From an uncultured Oscillospiraceae bacterium (lineage in GTDB: Bacteria; Bacillota; Clostridia; Oscillospirales; Acutalibacteraceae): a stretch of 64,000 nt of DNA. The notes beneath the pieces were generated by a model, which was not told the DNA's origin, ran no database searches, and was given only the letters and a program-made list of their open reading frames with translations. A program made the translations under genes and the position numbers. The DNA is taken from positions 37,774 through 101,773 of the forward strand of contig USJL01000004.1 in assembly GCA_900555015.1 (NCBI GenBank). Direction: 5' to 3'. Below are positions 20,401 to 32,307 of the stretch, in pieces; position 1 is the stretch's first letter; every line of letters begins with the position of its first letter.

Positions 20401-20731
20401 CTTTTTTTCTGAATAAAATCAAATCGTCCTGAACAGATTCAATAGCTTTTTTCATCAAAACGCCTTTTGCTCCGTTTGACAAAACAGGCAACGGACTTGA
20501 GCCGTAAAGTCTGTTAATTTCATTATACAGCCTTGAAAATGAAGAATTTTCAACCTTGCATATATTCTCACTTCCAAGAAGCTTTAAAAGCTTTTTTTCT
20601 GCCGTAAAATTATATTGCTCCGGTGTAATAAGCAATATATTATTACAACCGGAGTCAGTTAATTCTTTTATTTTATTAAAGCAATATTCAGTTTTACCGT
20701 AACCGGAACGGCCTAAAATAAAATTAAGCAT
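17417..20731 (-). CDS. addB: ATP-dependent helicase/deoxyribonuclease subunit B (AddB)
   Basis: 1104 aa. P-loop FILGRSGYGKTEY at the N-terminus; the helicase part is otherwise degenerate as usual. The C-terminal nuclease has VVDYKSGAKEF and the four cysteines of the iron-sulfur clamp: YSCAFRYF earlier and CEFCDYSSVC near the end. It pairs with AddA, directly downstream. Its start codon overlaps the stop codon of the phosphohexomutase gene by one base, so the recombination genes are read with a metabolic gene. Confidence 0.95.
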   Translation of the reverse strand: MLNFILGRSGYGKTEYCFNKIKELTDSGCNNILLITPEQYNFTAEKKLLKLLGSENICKVENSSFSRLYNEINRLYGSSPLPVLSNGAKGVLMKKAIESVQDDLILFRKKVNKSSFVNSMISIYDEMKSCNISYEKMLDVSDDIDREILSEKLKDISLIIEAYENLIGGKFLDSADNLSRLYDKLLNNDYLCGKEVFIDGFNGFVANEYKILELIVEKSNNVTVTFTTDSYGENNNFDLFSYVNKSVSILEKIAFKRGVKCEYITLTKNYRAKNNEIANCEKYIFSRSDVSFNEKTENITAYKAKTVYDECCYVACSIKRDLKSGIRARDIAVITRDLNKYTNELISTFKKFEIPCFDDERQPIKNQPLIVFVKYLLRCVIYSFKSDDVLSLAKTSLTDLRDDDISKLENYIFIWNINGYKKWSAEFENSTKGFVPEISENDKKEISKINKSRDYLFKVLNDFKFTVKNASVKEICTAIFNTLIRFNVNIHLKNIAENLSVSNHILLADEQERIWDMLMDVLDKLVEIIGDEYIPLEEFYTYFNIMVSSEDLGVIPQGVDNVQFGQADRIRLDNPKIVYIIGANEGEFPKNVTISGLFTESDRILLNDKDFKLYSFSEILNFQERYFAYMAVSAPTQKLCISYNETCDIAAPSAILTSLRCIYPNLIEKEHKSIPKLDWIESKNYAFEYMAEHFGDNDEFSESLKEYFANDERYNAVKQLSENTDITIKNQDTAVELFGKDMYLSASRMEDYYSCAFRYFCKFGIGARPLRVAKLDYMQTGTAIHYVLENIIADIGAEALSKMKYNEISVNVNKYLLKYLNEKISNSESFNERFKYQFLRLSKMLNSVVAHLAGEFSQCEFVPKAFELSIDDDGAVKPQKISLENGGTVSLKGSVDRVDILEKFGKKYVRVVDYKSGAKEFNLSDILYGLNLQMFVYLFTLCNDKNSDYSGIPAGVLYMHASRKIMQVNKGTENTEIKKGESDDYKMKGIVLYDKNHNILSSMEKDLKGKYIPVKVNKSGDVSGNFASLESLGKISKKINLLIADMGNSLHKGLINQNPINGDYHDKTCEFCDYSSVCANRRILNYREMSKYKDEDVLKLLEEE

Positions 20732-22218
20732 TATTTAAAATTCCTTAAATCAAGTTTGTCAAACTGTGAGAAAAATTCCTTTAATTCATTTGCAATTTCA
20801 CTGCATACGCCTGTATAATCATTTTCAATATTAAGAGGCAAAATCGGGTCATGTACCGAAAGACGAAGTAAAAACCATCCGCCTTTAACATTAATTCTTA
20901 CGCCTTCATAATTTTCTTTTTCAACTTCCCAACCTAAATGATTTTCAGAATATTCGGTAAGTTTTGCAATAACGTTTTCTCCGTATTCTTTAAAATCATC
21001 AAGCATAATAGGAATTCTGATTTCAACGCTTTCAGCAGGCTCTTCCAATGTGCTGATTAATTCATCAATGGTTTTGCCCTGTTTATTGAGTTTAGCAAGC
21101 AACACAACAATTTTGGTTGCCAAATATGCTCCGTCATCAAGAAAATAATTTTCCTTCAAAGCAGCATGTCCGCTTGTTTCGATAGCCAAAGTTGAATTAA
21201 TTCCATTATTGTTCAATTCTATAGATTTATCAATAACATTTTTATAGCCTCTTTTGTAACGCAGTTGCTTACCGCCTAAGTGGTTTTCAATAAATTTTCT
21301 TAACCCGTCTGAAGTTAAGCTGTCGGTAACAACTGTTGCGCCGTCATTATTTTGAAGCGCAATAACAGACGCTAAAGCAACAAGTCTGTTTCTGTTAATC
21401 TCCTCACCTTTTGAACTTACGCAACCCATACGGTCAACATCGGTATCAAAAATGAGTCCTAAATCAGCATTTGATTTTAGAACCATATCGCATGCAGACT
21501 TAATTGCTGTTTTATTTTCAGGATTGGGAATATGATTCGGAAACATTCCGTCAGGCTCTAAAAACTGACTGCCAGTTACATCTGCGCCTAATGGTGCCAA
21601 AACTTCGTTGGCATAAAATCCGCCTACTCCGTTTCCTGCATCAACAACAATTTTCAGATTTTCTAACGGCTTATTACCGGAATTAACCTCGGAAATTATA
21701 ACATTTCTTAAATGCTTGCAATACACAGACATAAAATCATACTTAATTAACTCACCGTTTAAATTATTTGATTTTACTTCTGTGGCACCTTTTAATATCT
21801 CGGTAAGCTCAGAACTCTCCAATCCGCCGTTTCTTGTGAAAAACTTTAATCCGTTTCTTTGATAAGGATGATGGGAAGCCGTAATTTCCAAAGCACAATC
21901 AACTTTAACATCCATAACAATGCTCATAAACATAGAAGGTGTTGACGCAAGTTCGAAATCATAAACTGTTAATCCCTCTGTTAAAAATGCTTTAACAGCG
22001 GCATTTTTAATTCTTTCCGCAGAAATTCTTGAATCATGACCGACTGAAATTTTAATATCTTCCTTATTTTCTTTAATCTTAATCCATTTTGCAAATGAAA
22101 CACAAATTTTTTCAACAACTTCATCTGTTAATTCAATGGTTTCTGTTTCAGTATTTAACGCAACACCTCTAACATCTGTGCCGCTTTTTAATTTTAATAT
22201 TTTATCTTCTGTAATCAT
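20731..22218 (-). CDS. Phosphoglucomutase/phosphomannomutase family protein
   Basis: 495 aa alpha-D-phosphohexomutase. The phosphoserine loop reads TASHHPYQRNGLKF (S in TASHxP), the metal loop DTDVDRMG, the sugar loop ETSGHAALKE and the C-terminal phosphate-binding region with WFLLRLSVHDP. It interconverts hexose 1- and 6-phosphates for wall or glycan precursors. Specificity for glucose or mannose cannot be set from sequence alone. The loop has His where many family members have Asn (TASHNP). It overlaps the DUF2461 gene by 17 bases. Confidence 0.88.
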   Translation of the reverse strand: MITEDKILKLKSGTDVRGVALNTETETIELTDEVVEKICVSFAKWIKIKENKEDIKISVGHDSRISAERIKNAAVKAFLTEGLTVYDFELASTPSMFMSIVMDVKVDCALEITASHHPYQRNGLKFFTRNGGLESSELTEILKGATEVKSNNLNGELIKYDFMSVYCKHLRNVIISEVNSGNKPLENLKIVVDAGNGVGGFYANEVLAPLGADVTGSQFLEPDGMFPNHIPNPENKTAIKSACDMVLKSNADLGLIFDTDVDRMGCVSSKGEEINRNRLVALASVIALQNNDGATVVTDSLTSDGLRKFIENHLGGKQLRYKRGYKNVIDKSIELNNNGINSTLAIETSGHAALKENYFLDDGAYLATKIVVLLAKLNKQGKTIDELISTLEEPAESVEIRIPIMLDDFKEYGENVIAKLTEYSENHLGWEVEKENYEGVRINVKGGWFLLRLSVHDPILPLNIENDYTGVCSEIANELKEFFSQFDKLDLRNFK

Positions 22219-22918
22219 TTGGATTTACTACTCCTTCATTAAAAGCATTGTCGTATGCCGTAATAAGCATATTATACATTGGGGTTAAAACTTTGATATA
22301 TGACTTTAATTCATCTATCAAAGACGGACTTTCCAAATTTTTTAAATTCGGAACATATTTTACAAATGCAATGTTTTTTGCATTTGTGTACAGTTTAACA
22401 TTTTCCGGTGCATCCGGCACCTTATCTTTTTTATAAAAGTCGTTACAGCTAAATGAAAAGCCGGCATTTTCAGCCTGTTTTACTGCATTCAGCCATTTTT
22501 TTGGATGCTCAACAATTATTTTTCTTACAAAATCAAATTGCGCAGGCTTTCCGGTCCACATACCTAAACCGAAAGCATAACCCGTTACATCAAATTCAAA
22601 CCAAAAAAACGGTGCAAAAGGATATTGAAATTTATTTCTCCTTAACATAAGCCATAAATTTTCGCGATACATTAATTTGCTTTTTGAACGCCTTGTATCT
22701 CTTCTTATTCGAGAAACAACATAATTTGGATTTGTATCGGCAAGAGGCTCTATTTCGCAAATATCTTCAGATAAATCCAAAACTATTTGACGCATCGGAA
22801 TGGTTGCGCCTTGCTTTAACTCTTCTTTATGTTCTTCATAAAACTCTTTTGAATCATTAAATCTGTTTAATGATAAAAGTTCAATAATTTGCGGCGTTAT
22901 TCCACTGAAATTATACAT
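22202..22918 (-). CDS. DUF2461 family protein (TIGR02453)
   Basis: 238 aa. N-terminal block FLxxLxxNNxxxWF-like, here LLSLNRFNDSKEFYEEHKEEL, followed by DTRRSKSKLMYRENLWL and the FFWFEFDVTGYAFGLGMWTGKP region typical of the family. The function is unknown. It lies inside a tightly packed run and overlaps both neighbours (8 bases with the YnbB-like gene, 17 with the mutase). Confidence 0.85.
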   Translation of the reverse strand: MYNFSGITPQIIELLSLNRFNDSKEFYEEHKEELKQGATIPMRQIVLDLSEDICEIEPLADTNPNYVVSRIRRDTRRSKSKLMYRENLWLMLRRNKFQYPFAPFFWFEFDVTGYAFGLGMWTGKPAQFDFVRKIIVEHPKKWLNAVKQAENAGFSFSCNDFYKKDKVPDAPENVKLYTNAKNIAFVKYVPNLKNLESPSLIDELKSYIKVLTPMYNMLITAYDNAFNEGVVNPNDYRR

Positions 22919-24179
22919 TTGGCAACAACCCCTTATCTAACATTTGCTGTGCGGCAAGAAGTGCACAAATTTTAGAACTGTAAAAATTCAAACCGCCCTG
23001 TATCCAAGCATAAAAAGGAGGTCGTATGGGTGCATCGGCAGATAATTCTATAGAAGAACCAAGTGTAAAAGCACCTGCCGCCATAACTACCTTACTGTCA
23101 TAACCCGGCATATCCCACGGTTCGGGTAAAACGTAGCTATCTATAGGACTGCCGCTTTGGATTCCTTGACAAAACGCAACAAGACTTTCTTCATTTTCAA
23201 GTCCTAACGACTGAACAATATCGCCTCTTTCTGCGTCATATGAAGGAGTTGTTTTATAACCGAACTCACTGAATAATGCAGATATATAAACAGCGCTCTT
23301 TAACGCCTCGCCAACAGTATGTGGTGCATAGAACAATCCCATATATAATTCTCTGTTCATGCCTAAAGTGGCGCCAACCTCTTTTCCCAAACCGGGCGTA
23401 GTCAGCCTATAAGCACATTTTTCAACAAGATCTGCCCTACCGGCAATATAACCGCCTGTTGTGGCAATTCCACCTCCTGCGTTTTTAATTAATGAACCTG
23501 CTATTAAATCTGCACCGACTTCCGTAGGTTCCTTAGTTTGCACAAATTCACCGTAACAATTATCTACCATTACAATAACATTAGGATTTTTACTTTTAAC
23601 GATTTTAACAACCTTTTCAATTTCTTCTACCAACAAACTCGGTCTTAATTCATAGCCACGACTTCTTTGAATATAAACCATAGTTACAGAGCTGTCAACA
23701 GCCTGTTCAATAGCGCTGTAATCAAACTTTTCGTTTTTTAAAGGTACTTCTTCATATTCAACGCCAAAATCCTTTAAACTGCCCATGCCCTCGCCGGTAA
23801 TCCCTATAACGTTATGTATGGTATCATAAGGAGTTCCTGAAACGCAAAGCATTTTATCACCCGGTCGAAGAACGCCAAACAACGCAACAGCCAAAGTATG
23901 TGTTCCGCATGTAAAATTATGGCGAACAAGTGCATCCTCGGCACCGAAAACATCAGCCCATACTTTATCAAGAGTTTCACGACCTCTGTCTCCGTAACCA
24001 TATCCTGTGCTTGTCATAAAATGACTTTCGGAAATTCCGTGTTTAATGAATGCAGCTTGCACTTTAAGTTGATTATATTCGGTTATCTTCTCAATTTTTT
24101 CAAACTGAAATTTGCATTTTTTTAATGCATTATCGGAAGCGTTTTCAATTCTACTGTCAATTTTAAAAAATGGTATCAT
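22911..24179 (-). CDS. YnbB-type PLP-dependent protein (methionine gamma-lyase family, 'aluminum resistance')
   Basis: 422 aa. Fold-type I PLP enzyme: TGYGYGDRGRETLDKVWA near residues 58-75, MVDNCYGEFVQ (PLP-pairing Asp), and AGSLIKNAGGGIATTGGYIAG with the PLP lysine in SLIKN. The family is annotated as methionine gamma-lyase-like or aluminum resistance protein, but the real reaction is not established. Family length is normal. It overlaps the GNAT gene by four bases (ATGA). Confidence 0.88.
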   Translation of the reverse strand: MIPFFKIDSRIENASDNALKKCKFQFEKIEKITEYNQLKVQAAFIKHGISESHFMTSTGYGYGDRGRETLDKVWADVFGAEDALVRHNFTCGTHTLAVALFGVLRPGDKMLCVSGTPYDTIHNVIGITGEGMGSLKDFGVEYEEVPLKNEKFDYSAIEQAVDSSVTMVYIQRSRGYELRPSLLVEEIEKVVKIVKSKNPNVIVMVDNCYGEFVQTKEPTEVGADLIAGSLIKNAGGGIATTGGYIAGRADLVEKCAYRLTTPGLGKEVGATLGMNRELYMGLFYAPHTVGEALKSAVYISALFSEFGYKTTPSYDAERGDIVQSLGLENEESLVAFCQGIQSGSPIDSYVLPEPWDMPGYDSKVVMAAGAFTLGSSIELSADAPIRPPFYAWIQGGLNFYSSKICALLAAQQMLDKGLLPNV

Positions 24180-24901
24180 TTATATATTCTCCAATGACCT
24201 GTATTTATAAATCCTAATCTTTTATAAAAATTTTCATTTTTATTTTCTTCACGCATCAAATAAACTGTTCCTTTTACATCACAACACATTGCCGAAACAA
24301 GGGCAGAACCGTACCCGGAATTTCTAAATTCAGGTTTTGTTTGAACTGCCGTAATAACAGCATCGTTATTATAAATTGATGATAAAATAGCGGAAGATAT
24401 TATTTCATCATTAATATTAAGCGTTACCGCTTTGGCACAATTATGGCGGATTCTGTGGTTAATATCAACATACCAACTTTCAAAATCTATTCCGTCATAA
24501 TCGACAAAATTATACAAATCAAACAAATAAGGGTACTCGTCAACCTCGGTATAATTACACATAAATTCAGCTTTTTTAGAGCTTTCCATAATTACGCCGC
24601 TTTCAAACTTTGCGTTAAATTTAAATAATCCGTTGCATAACAAAGTATTAAATCCTATCACTGAAATAAATTCTCTTAATTCATCTGTATCTGCCAAACT
24701 CAACGCAAAAGACAATGTAACATCACCGTCCAAAACGGAAAGAATTGCAGTTACTGTACCTTCATCATTCTTTTGTGCATAAAAACGTACAAAAGGATAT
24801 TTTGTTCCATAGGCTTTAAGCAACGATAAAATTTTAACAGAAAAAATATCTTTATATTCAAAACTGTCAGGCTTAAAAGACTCGTTTATTAACTCAATCA
24901 T
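24176..24901 (-). CDS. GNAT family acetyltransferase
   Basis: 241 aa. The C-terminal half has the GNAT core: AVQTKPEFRNSGYGSALVSAMC (acetyl-CoA loop RNSGYGS), then VYLMREENKNENFYKRLGFINTG, typical of the last strand. The N-terminal 120 residues are not recognised. The acceptor is unknown. It starts within the end of the upstream M42 peptidase gene, so it is co-translated with it. Confidence 0.8.
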   Translation of the reverse strand: MIELINESFKPDSFEYKDIFSVKILSLLKAYGTKYPFVRFYAQKNDEGTVTAILSVLDGDVTLSFALSLADTDELREFISVIGFNTLLCNGLFKFNAKFESGVIMESSKKAEFMCNYTEVDEYPYLFDLYNFVDYDGIDFESWYVDINHRIRHNCAKAVTLNINDEIISSAILSSIYNNDAVITAVQTKPEFRNSGYGSALVSAMCCDVKGTVYLMREENKNENFYKRLGFINTGHWRIYK

Positions 24902-25895
24902 ATATTACACCCAACAAAGCTTTTAATAATCTTCTTGTTTCATCAATATCGCTTGCTTTAACAACACTCGCACCGGAATGTATATATCTGCACGGAAGGG
25001 AAACAGCCATAACCCGTGAGCCTTTACCGGCACTTTGAATAGAACCGGCATCATTTCCGCCTGCTATTGTTGTTTTAGTTTGAATTTTAATATTGTTCTT
25101 CTTTGCGATTTCAAAAGCCAAGTCAAATAAATTTTTATCATAAACTGTTCTGCCGTCCATATATGACACAACAGGGCCGTTACCCAACACACAACACTTA
25201 TTGCCGCCGGAAACGCCGTCCAAATCAGCAGCAGTAGTTGATTCAAGAACAACAGAAATATCACTTTGAACAGAAAAAGCAGTACAATTCGAACCTCTTA
25301 AGCCAACCTCTTCCTGCACATTAAAACAAAAATAGGTATCATACATTAAATCAGACTTTATCATTTCAATCATTAACATACAGCCGATTCTGTCATCAAG
25401 AGCTTTCGATTTTATAAAGCCGTTACCAAACACAGAATAATCGGAAGAAAAATATGCATTATCACCCGGTGAAACATATTTTTGCACATCTTCTTTATTT
25501 TCGGCACCTATATCAATATATAAATCATCAAAATCAGGAGCTTTTTTCTTTTCATCTGCAGATAACAAATGGACTGCTTTAGAACCGATAACACCCGGTA
25601 TTCCGTTAATAGAAACACGGCGGTCAATCACAACACGGGGGTCAATACCGCCAACTGGACTGAATTTTAAATAACCGTCATTTGTAATATAAGTAATTAT
25701 AAAACCAACCTCGTCCATATGAGCAGAAAACATAACTTTTTTATTTTGTTTATATTTTCCTTTTTTAAAAGCAATAACAGAACCTAACGCATCGACAGTA
25801 TAATCACAATAATTTTTAATTTCATCAACAATAAAATTTCTTACAGAATCTTCATTACCGGAAGCAGCATTAAGCAAGCATAATTTTTCAAGCAT
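24894..25895 (-). CDS. M42 family metallopeptidase (first of a tandem pair)
   Basis: 333 aa cytosolic co-catalytic metalloaminopeptidase. Metal and catalytic residues: SAHMDEVGF (His, catalytic Asp), ALDDRIG (bridging Asp), NVQEEVGLRGS (catalytic Glu pair), and CRYIHSGASVV (C-terminal His). A PDZ-like insertion is present in the middle. M42 enzymes form large tetrahedral aminopeptidase particles that degrade peptides. It directly follows a paralogue and overlaps it by 8 bases. Confidence 0.9.
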   Translation of the reverse strand: MLEKLCLLNAASGNEDSVRNFIVDEIKNYCDYTVDALGSVIAFKKGKYKQNKKVMFSAHMDEVGFIITYITNDGYLKFSPVGGIDPRVVIDRRVSINGIPGVIGSKAVHLLSADEKKKAPDFDDLYIDIGAENKEDVQKYVSPGDNAYFSSDYSVFGNGFIKSKALDDRIGCMLMIEMIKSDLMYDTYFCFNVQEEVGLRGSNCTAFSVQSDISVVLESTTAADLDGVSGGNKCCVLGNGPVVSYMDGRTVYDKNLFDLAFEIAKKNNIKIQTKTTIAGGNDAGSIQSAGKGSRVMAVSLPCRYIHSGASVVKASDIDETRRLLKALLGVIYD

Positions 25896-26904
25896 TTAAC
25901 TCACCGACTTTCTTTTTAACATATGCCGTAATTAAGTCAGAAACACTGTTTACATCGTCGACTTTCACAACTTCAACAGGCGTATGCATATATTTAAGAG
26001 GAATAGAAAGCAACGAACATTTTATTCCGTTTTCGCAAACAGAAATAACATCTGCATTAGTTCCGGTTCTGCCGTTCATAATTTCCTGTTGAAAAGGAAT
26101 GTTACACTCTAAAGCAACATTTTTTAAAACATTTGAATTTTCCCTATCTAAAATCGGTGAATAACCTATCATAACGCCTTTGCCGATTTCTCCACAATCT
26201 TCTTTATCACAACCGGGGGTATAACCGAAAGAAACATCAACTGCAATACATTCATCAATATTTTTAGCATGCGGTCCTATTTTTGCACCTCTTGTACCCA
26301 CTTCTTCCTGAGTAGAAAAAAGAACGGTAACTTTAACAGGTAACTTTTTTAATTCGTCAAGGGAGTTAATAACAGCGGCAACACCGGCTCTGTCATCAAG
26401 ACAATTAGAAGAAATTTGATTATTTAAAAGAACATTGAATTTTCGCTTAAAAGTTACTCTGTCGCCCAAAGAAATTACTTTTAATGCATCTTCTTTATTC
26501 ATTCCGATGTCAACCGAAACTTCATTTAAATCAGGCACTTTCTTTTCATCAGAGCTTTTTTGCAAATGAGGAGGTAAGGTTGAAATTATACCGTTAACCT
26601 TTTGTTTACCCCAAACAGTTACTTCACTGCCCAACAACATCCTGTTGTCAATGCCTCCGACAGCCCCTAATTTTAAAAATCCGTCATCGGTAACAGAAGT
26701 AACAACAAAACCAATTTCATCAATATGAGCGTCCAACAAAACATGATAACCGTTTCCGAATGTACATATAACATTATTCATAGAATCGGTTTCTACAGTT
26801 CCGTAATTACTCAAAATTTCTTTCAAATAATTTATTAAATCTTTTTCATTACCGGAAACAGCAGGATATTTAACTAAATTTTTAATTAATTCAACAGTAT
26901 TCAT
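25888..26904 (-). CDS. M42 family metallopeptidase (second of a tandem pair)
   Basis: 338 aa. Same family and layout: LDAHIDEIGFVV, NCLDDRAGVAAV, FSTQEEVGTRGA, VDVSFGYTPG and LKYMHTPVEVV supply the two-metal site. It resembles the neighbouring gene over its length, consistent with a tandem duplication followed by divergence. The pair may form mixed particles or split substrate range, which is inference. Its ATG overlaps the murD stop codon. Confidence 0.9.
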   Translation of the reverse strand: MNTVELIKNLVKYPAVSGNEKDLINYLKEILSNYGTVETDSMNNVICTFGNGYHVLLDAHIDEIGFVVTSVTDDGFLKLGAVGGIDNRMLLGSEVTVWGKQKVNGIISTLPPHLQKSSDEKKVPDLNEVSVDIGMNKEDALKVISLGDRVTFKRKFNVLLNNQISSNCLDDRAGVAAVINSLDELKKLPVKVTVLFSTQEEVGTRGAKIGPHAKNIDECIAVDVSFGYTPGCDKEDCGEIGKGVMIGYSPILDRENSNVLKNVALECNIPFQQEIMNGRTGTNADVISVCENGIKCSLLSIPLKYMHTPVEVVKVDDVNSVSDLITAYVKKKVGELNA

Positions 26905-28349
26905 TATTCACCAAATCCATTAACAAGTTCTTTAAATTTTCTTCCCCTAAATTCGAATGTTTTAAATTGGTCAAAGGCAGGACAAGCAGGACAAAGGGAA
27001 ACAATATCACCTTTTTCAGCCATATCTTTTGCTTTTAACAAAGCGTGTTCCATAGTATCTGTTTTTACAATTTGAATATTACTTTCATTAAAATTGCTGT
27101 CTGAAATAACTGTATTATAAATTTTTTCGGCTGTTGCGCCGTTAAGTATAAGGATTTTAACTTTATCCAAAATGTACGGAACCATTTGGCTCATATCATT
27201 GCCCTTATCTGAGCCGCCGCATATCATTATTATTTTTTGATTAAACGCCTTTAGTCCGCTTATAACTCTTGAAGGAGATGTTGCTATAGAATCATTATAA
27301 TATTTTACACCGTTGTATTCTCGAACAAACTCAATCCTGTGTTCTACACCGCCGAACGTTTGGGCAACATACTTTATATTTTCAGGCTTTACCATACCCC
27401 AAACAGCGGTAATTGCAGTGCAGTAATTTTCAACATTATGCATACCCGGAATAATAATGTCATTTTTGCTCATTACGACTGTTTCTTTGCCGTTTTCAGC
27501 ATAAACGATATTTCCGTTTTCATTAAGATACGCACCGTTTTTAACGGAATGATTAATAGAAAATTCAAAAAGTTTTCCTCGAACATCATATCTCATATCA
27601 TGATAAACGCTTCCACCTATTGAATAATCACAATCTGCATTTAACACGGTTTTTGCATTACTGTTTTGATAAATCAAAATATTTCTTTTTGCATCAACGT
27701 ATTCATCAAGATTAACATGATGGTCAAGGTGAGTGCTTTCAATATTTGTTACAACAGCAATATCAGGTTTATTAACCATATTTCCCATTGTTAGTAATTG
27801 AAATGAAGAAAGTTCAACAACCGCAAAATCATCAACACCTATTTTGTCTAATTCAGGCATAAGTGCTTTGCCGATATTACCGCCTAAAAACACCTTATTT
27901 CCTTCTTTTTCAAGCATTTTTGTAATTAATGTGGTCGTTGTGGTTTTTCCGTTTGAACCGGTAACGGCAATAATTTTTGAAGGACATAAATCAAAAAATA
28001 CTTCCATTTCCGTTGTTACACACTGCCCTCTTTTAATACATTCGCCAATCCAAGGATTTTGAAAAGGCAAAATTCCGTGCGAGCGAAAGATTAAATCCAT
28101 ATCCGGCAATATATCCAAATAATTTTCGCCAAGCGAAAAAGTAACATTTAAATTTTCAAGTTCGGCACAAACATCATTGCCTATATATTCTTTATCTCTT
28201 TTATCGCAGGCAAAAACGTTAATACCGTATGATGCAAGCCATTTTGCACAAGGAATATTTGCAACGCCCATTCCTACAAAAGCAACTTTTTTATCTTTTA
28301 AAAATTCTAAAAGTTCTTTATAATTATTAAATCTGTTTTTAATTTGCAT
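26904..28349 (-). CDS. murD: UDP-N-acetylmuramoyl-L-alanine--D-glutamate ligase
   Basis: 481 aa from the chosen ATG. Rossmann-type N-terminal domain (VAFVGMGVANIPCAKWL), central ATPase P-loop AVTGSNGKTTTTTLI, ELSSFQLLTM, the metal-binding NIESTHLDHH, and the C-terminal YNDSIATSPSRVISGL and ICGGSDKGND blocks of MurD. It adds D-Glu to UDP-MurNAc-L-Ala in the cytosol. The start at 28349 is chosen because GAAAGGTTAGTT precedes it and the 10 upstream codons overlap the previous gene. It is isolated from the usual dcw cluster. Confidence 0.94.
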   Translation of the reverse strand: MQIKNRFNNYKELLEFLKDKKVAFVGMGVANIPCAKWLASYGINVFACDKRDKEYIGNDVCAELENLNVTFSLGENYLDILPDMDLIFRSHGILPFQNPWIGECIKRGQCVTTEMEVFFDLCPSKIIAVTGSNGKTTTTTLITKMLEKEGNKVFLGGNIGKALMPELDKIGVDDFAVVELSSFQLLTMGNMVNKPDIAVVTNIESTHLDHHVNLDEYVDAKRNILIYQNSNAKTVLNADCDYSIGGSVYHDMRYDVRGKLFEFSINHSVKNGAYLNENGNIVYAENGKETVVMSKNDIIIPGMHNVENYCTAITAVWGMVKPENIKYVAQTFGGVEHRIEFVREYNGVKYYNDSIATSPSRVISGLKAFNQKIIMICGGSDKGNDMSQMVPYILDKVKILILNGATAEKIYNTVISDSNFNESNIQIVKTDTMEHALLKAKDMAEKGDIVSLCPACPAFDQFKTFEFRGRKFKELVNGFGE

Positions 28350-28359
28350 AACTAACCTT

Positions 28360-31178
<2,819 letters not shown>

Positions 31179-31194
31179 TTACATAATTATGATT

Positions 31195-31223
31195 ATTATA
31201 ACATTATGGTGTAATATTATCAA
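31195..31223 (-). promoter_or_regulatory. Sigma-A promoter of ligA
   Basis: TTGATA and TATAAT separated by 17 bases on the minus strand, about 30 bases before the ligA start. Confidence 0.8.
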
Positions 31224-31235
31224 CAAAAATGAACA

Positions 31236-31275
31236 TAAAAAATACCACTTCAAATTAATGAAATGGTATTTTTTA
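31236..31275 (-). terminator. Intrinsic terminator after the 31279-32307 gene
   Basis: AAAAAATACCATTTCA / TGAAGTGGTATTTTTT hairpin with one mismatch and T-runs on both sides; it separates this unit from ligA. Confidence 0.8.
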
Positions 31276-31278
31276 TTG

Positions 31279-32307
31279 TTATTTGATTTTTAACTTAAAA
31301 TTATCTGTTTTAGGGTCGTAATCCATAGCTTCCAAAAGTTCATAAATTTTATCCTGCGTATTTTCTTTTGAAATTGCCAACACCACGGTATTTGATACAC
31401 GAACTATGTTAGAGTAATAATCATCCTCTAAATGATAATCCATACTTGAATAATTGTTGTAATAATTTTCACCTACATTTGTATTGTATCTACGTTTTTC
31501 CCAAAATTGTTTATGAAGCGAAGTGAATAACGATTTTGCACTTGCATCCGAATCCATTTCAATAAAAGTAAATTCAATATACGGGTAATAACTTACACAA
31601 TACACACTGTGTTCTATTGAAGAGTTTTGAGCCTGCATTTCTTCAGTATTATCTACAGCCTCATAACCGTAACTTTGCATAATCTCAGCTACCTGTGCGG
31701 CAGTATACGGTGTTTTGTTTCCGCCGTAAAGAATCACATATATAAACATTACAATAAAAAATATTACACAAAACGTCACCATTAATACAGGCAAAATTTT
31801 GCGAAAAGTAAAATGCTTTTTAGAAATAACAGCTGACTCAACAGCAATGTGTGTTTCATAATCTGAAACTTCATTACCTTTTAGCCTTTCCGCCAAATAA
31901 TCGGCAAAATCAAGTTTTGTAGGCGGAACAAGTAGTTTTCTTTTTACCCCGTCATTTGTAATATAATTAAAATAATAACTGGTTGCACCCTTTGACGGAT
32001 TTTTTTGACAAATCCAAGCATCCTTAACCTCGTAATCATTTACAATATATTCCTTAAACGGAGAAGTTACGTGAATAAAATAATTATCATAAATATAGAT
32101 TTTATTAAATAAAGTTCGATAAAATCCAATAACAAAAATCAATGTAAAAAATCCACCAAAAACAACGGTGGCAATAAAAAAGCCACCACCCTGCCTATGT
32201 AAAAAGAACGCAGCTGCATCTAAAAGTAAAGCAACAAACGCAACTATAATATTATCCTTAACACCAAAAGAAATAATATATTTGCAATTGGGATTTTTCA
32301 TAATCAA
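31279..32307 (-). CDS. Hypothetical membrane protein
   Basis: 342 aa, not recognised. Two TM helices near residues 16-62 flank a short loop, then a PH-like/YcxB-like soluble region (residues about 70-150, IYDNYFIHVTSPFKEYIVNDYEVKD), a third TM helix near 175-195 (VLMVTFCVIFFIVMFIYVI), and an extracytoplasmic C-terminal domain of about 140 residues. The layout suggests a membrane-bound sensor or envelope protein. It overlaps the upstream gene by 4 bases, so the two form one operon. Confidence 0.7.
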   Translation of the reverse strand: MIMKNPNCKYIISFGVKDNIIVAFVALLLDAAAFFLHRQGGGFFIATVVFGGFFTLIFVIGFYRTLFNKIYIYDNYFIHVTSPFKEYIVNDYEVKDAWICQKNPSKGATSYYFNYITNDGVKRKLLVPPTKLDFADYLAERLKGNEVSDYETHIAVESAVISKKHFTFRKILPVLMVTFCVIFFIVMFIYVILYGGNKTPYTAAQVAEIMQSYGYEAVDNTEEMQAQNSSIEHSVYCVSYYPYIEFTFIEMDSDASAKSLFTSLHKQFWEKRRYNTNVGENYYNNYSSMDYHLEDDYYSNIVRVSNTVVLAISKENTQDKIYELLEAMDYDPKTDNFKLKIK

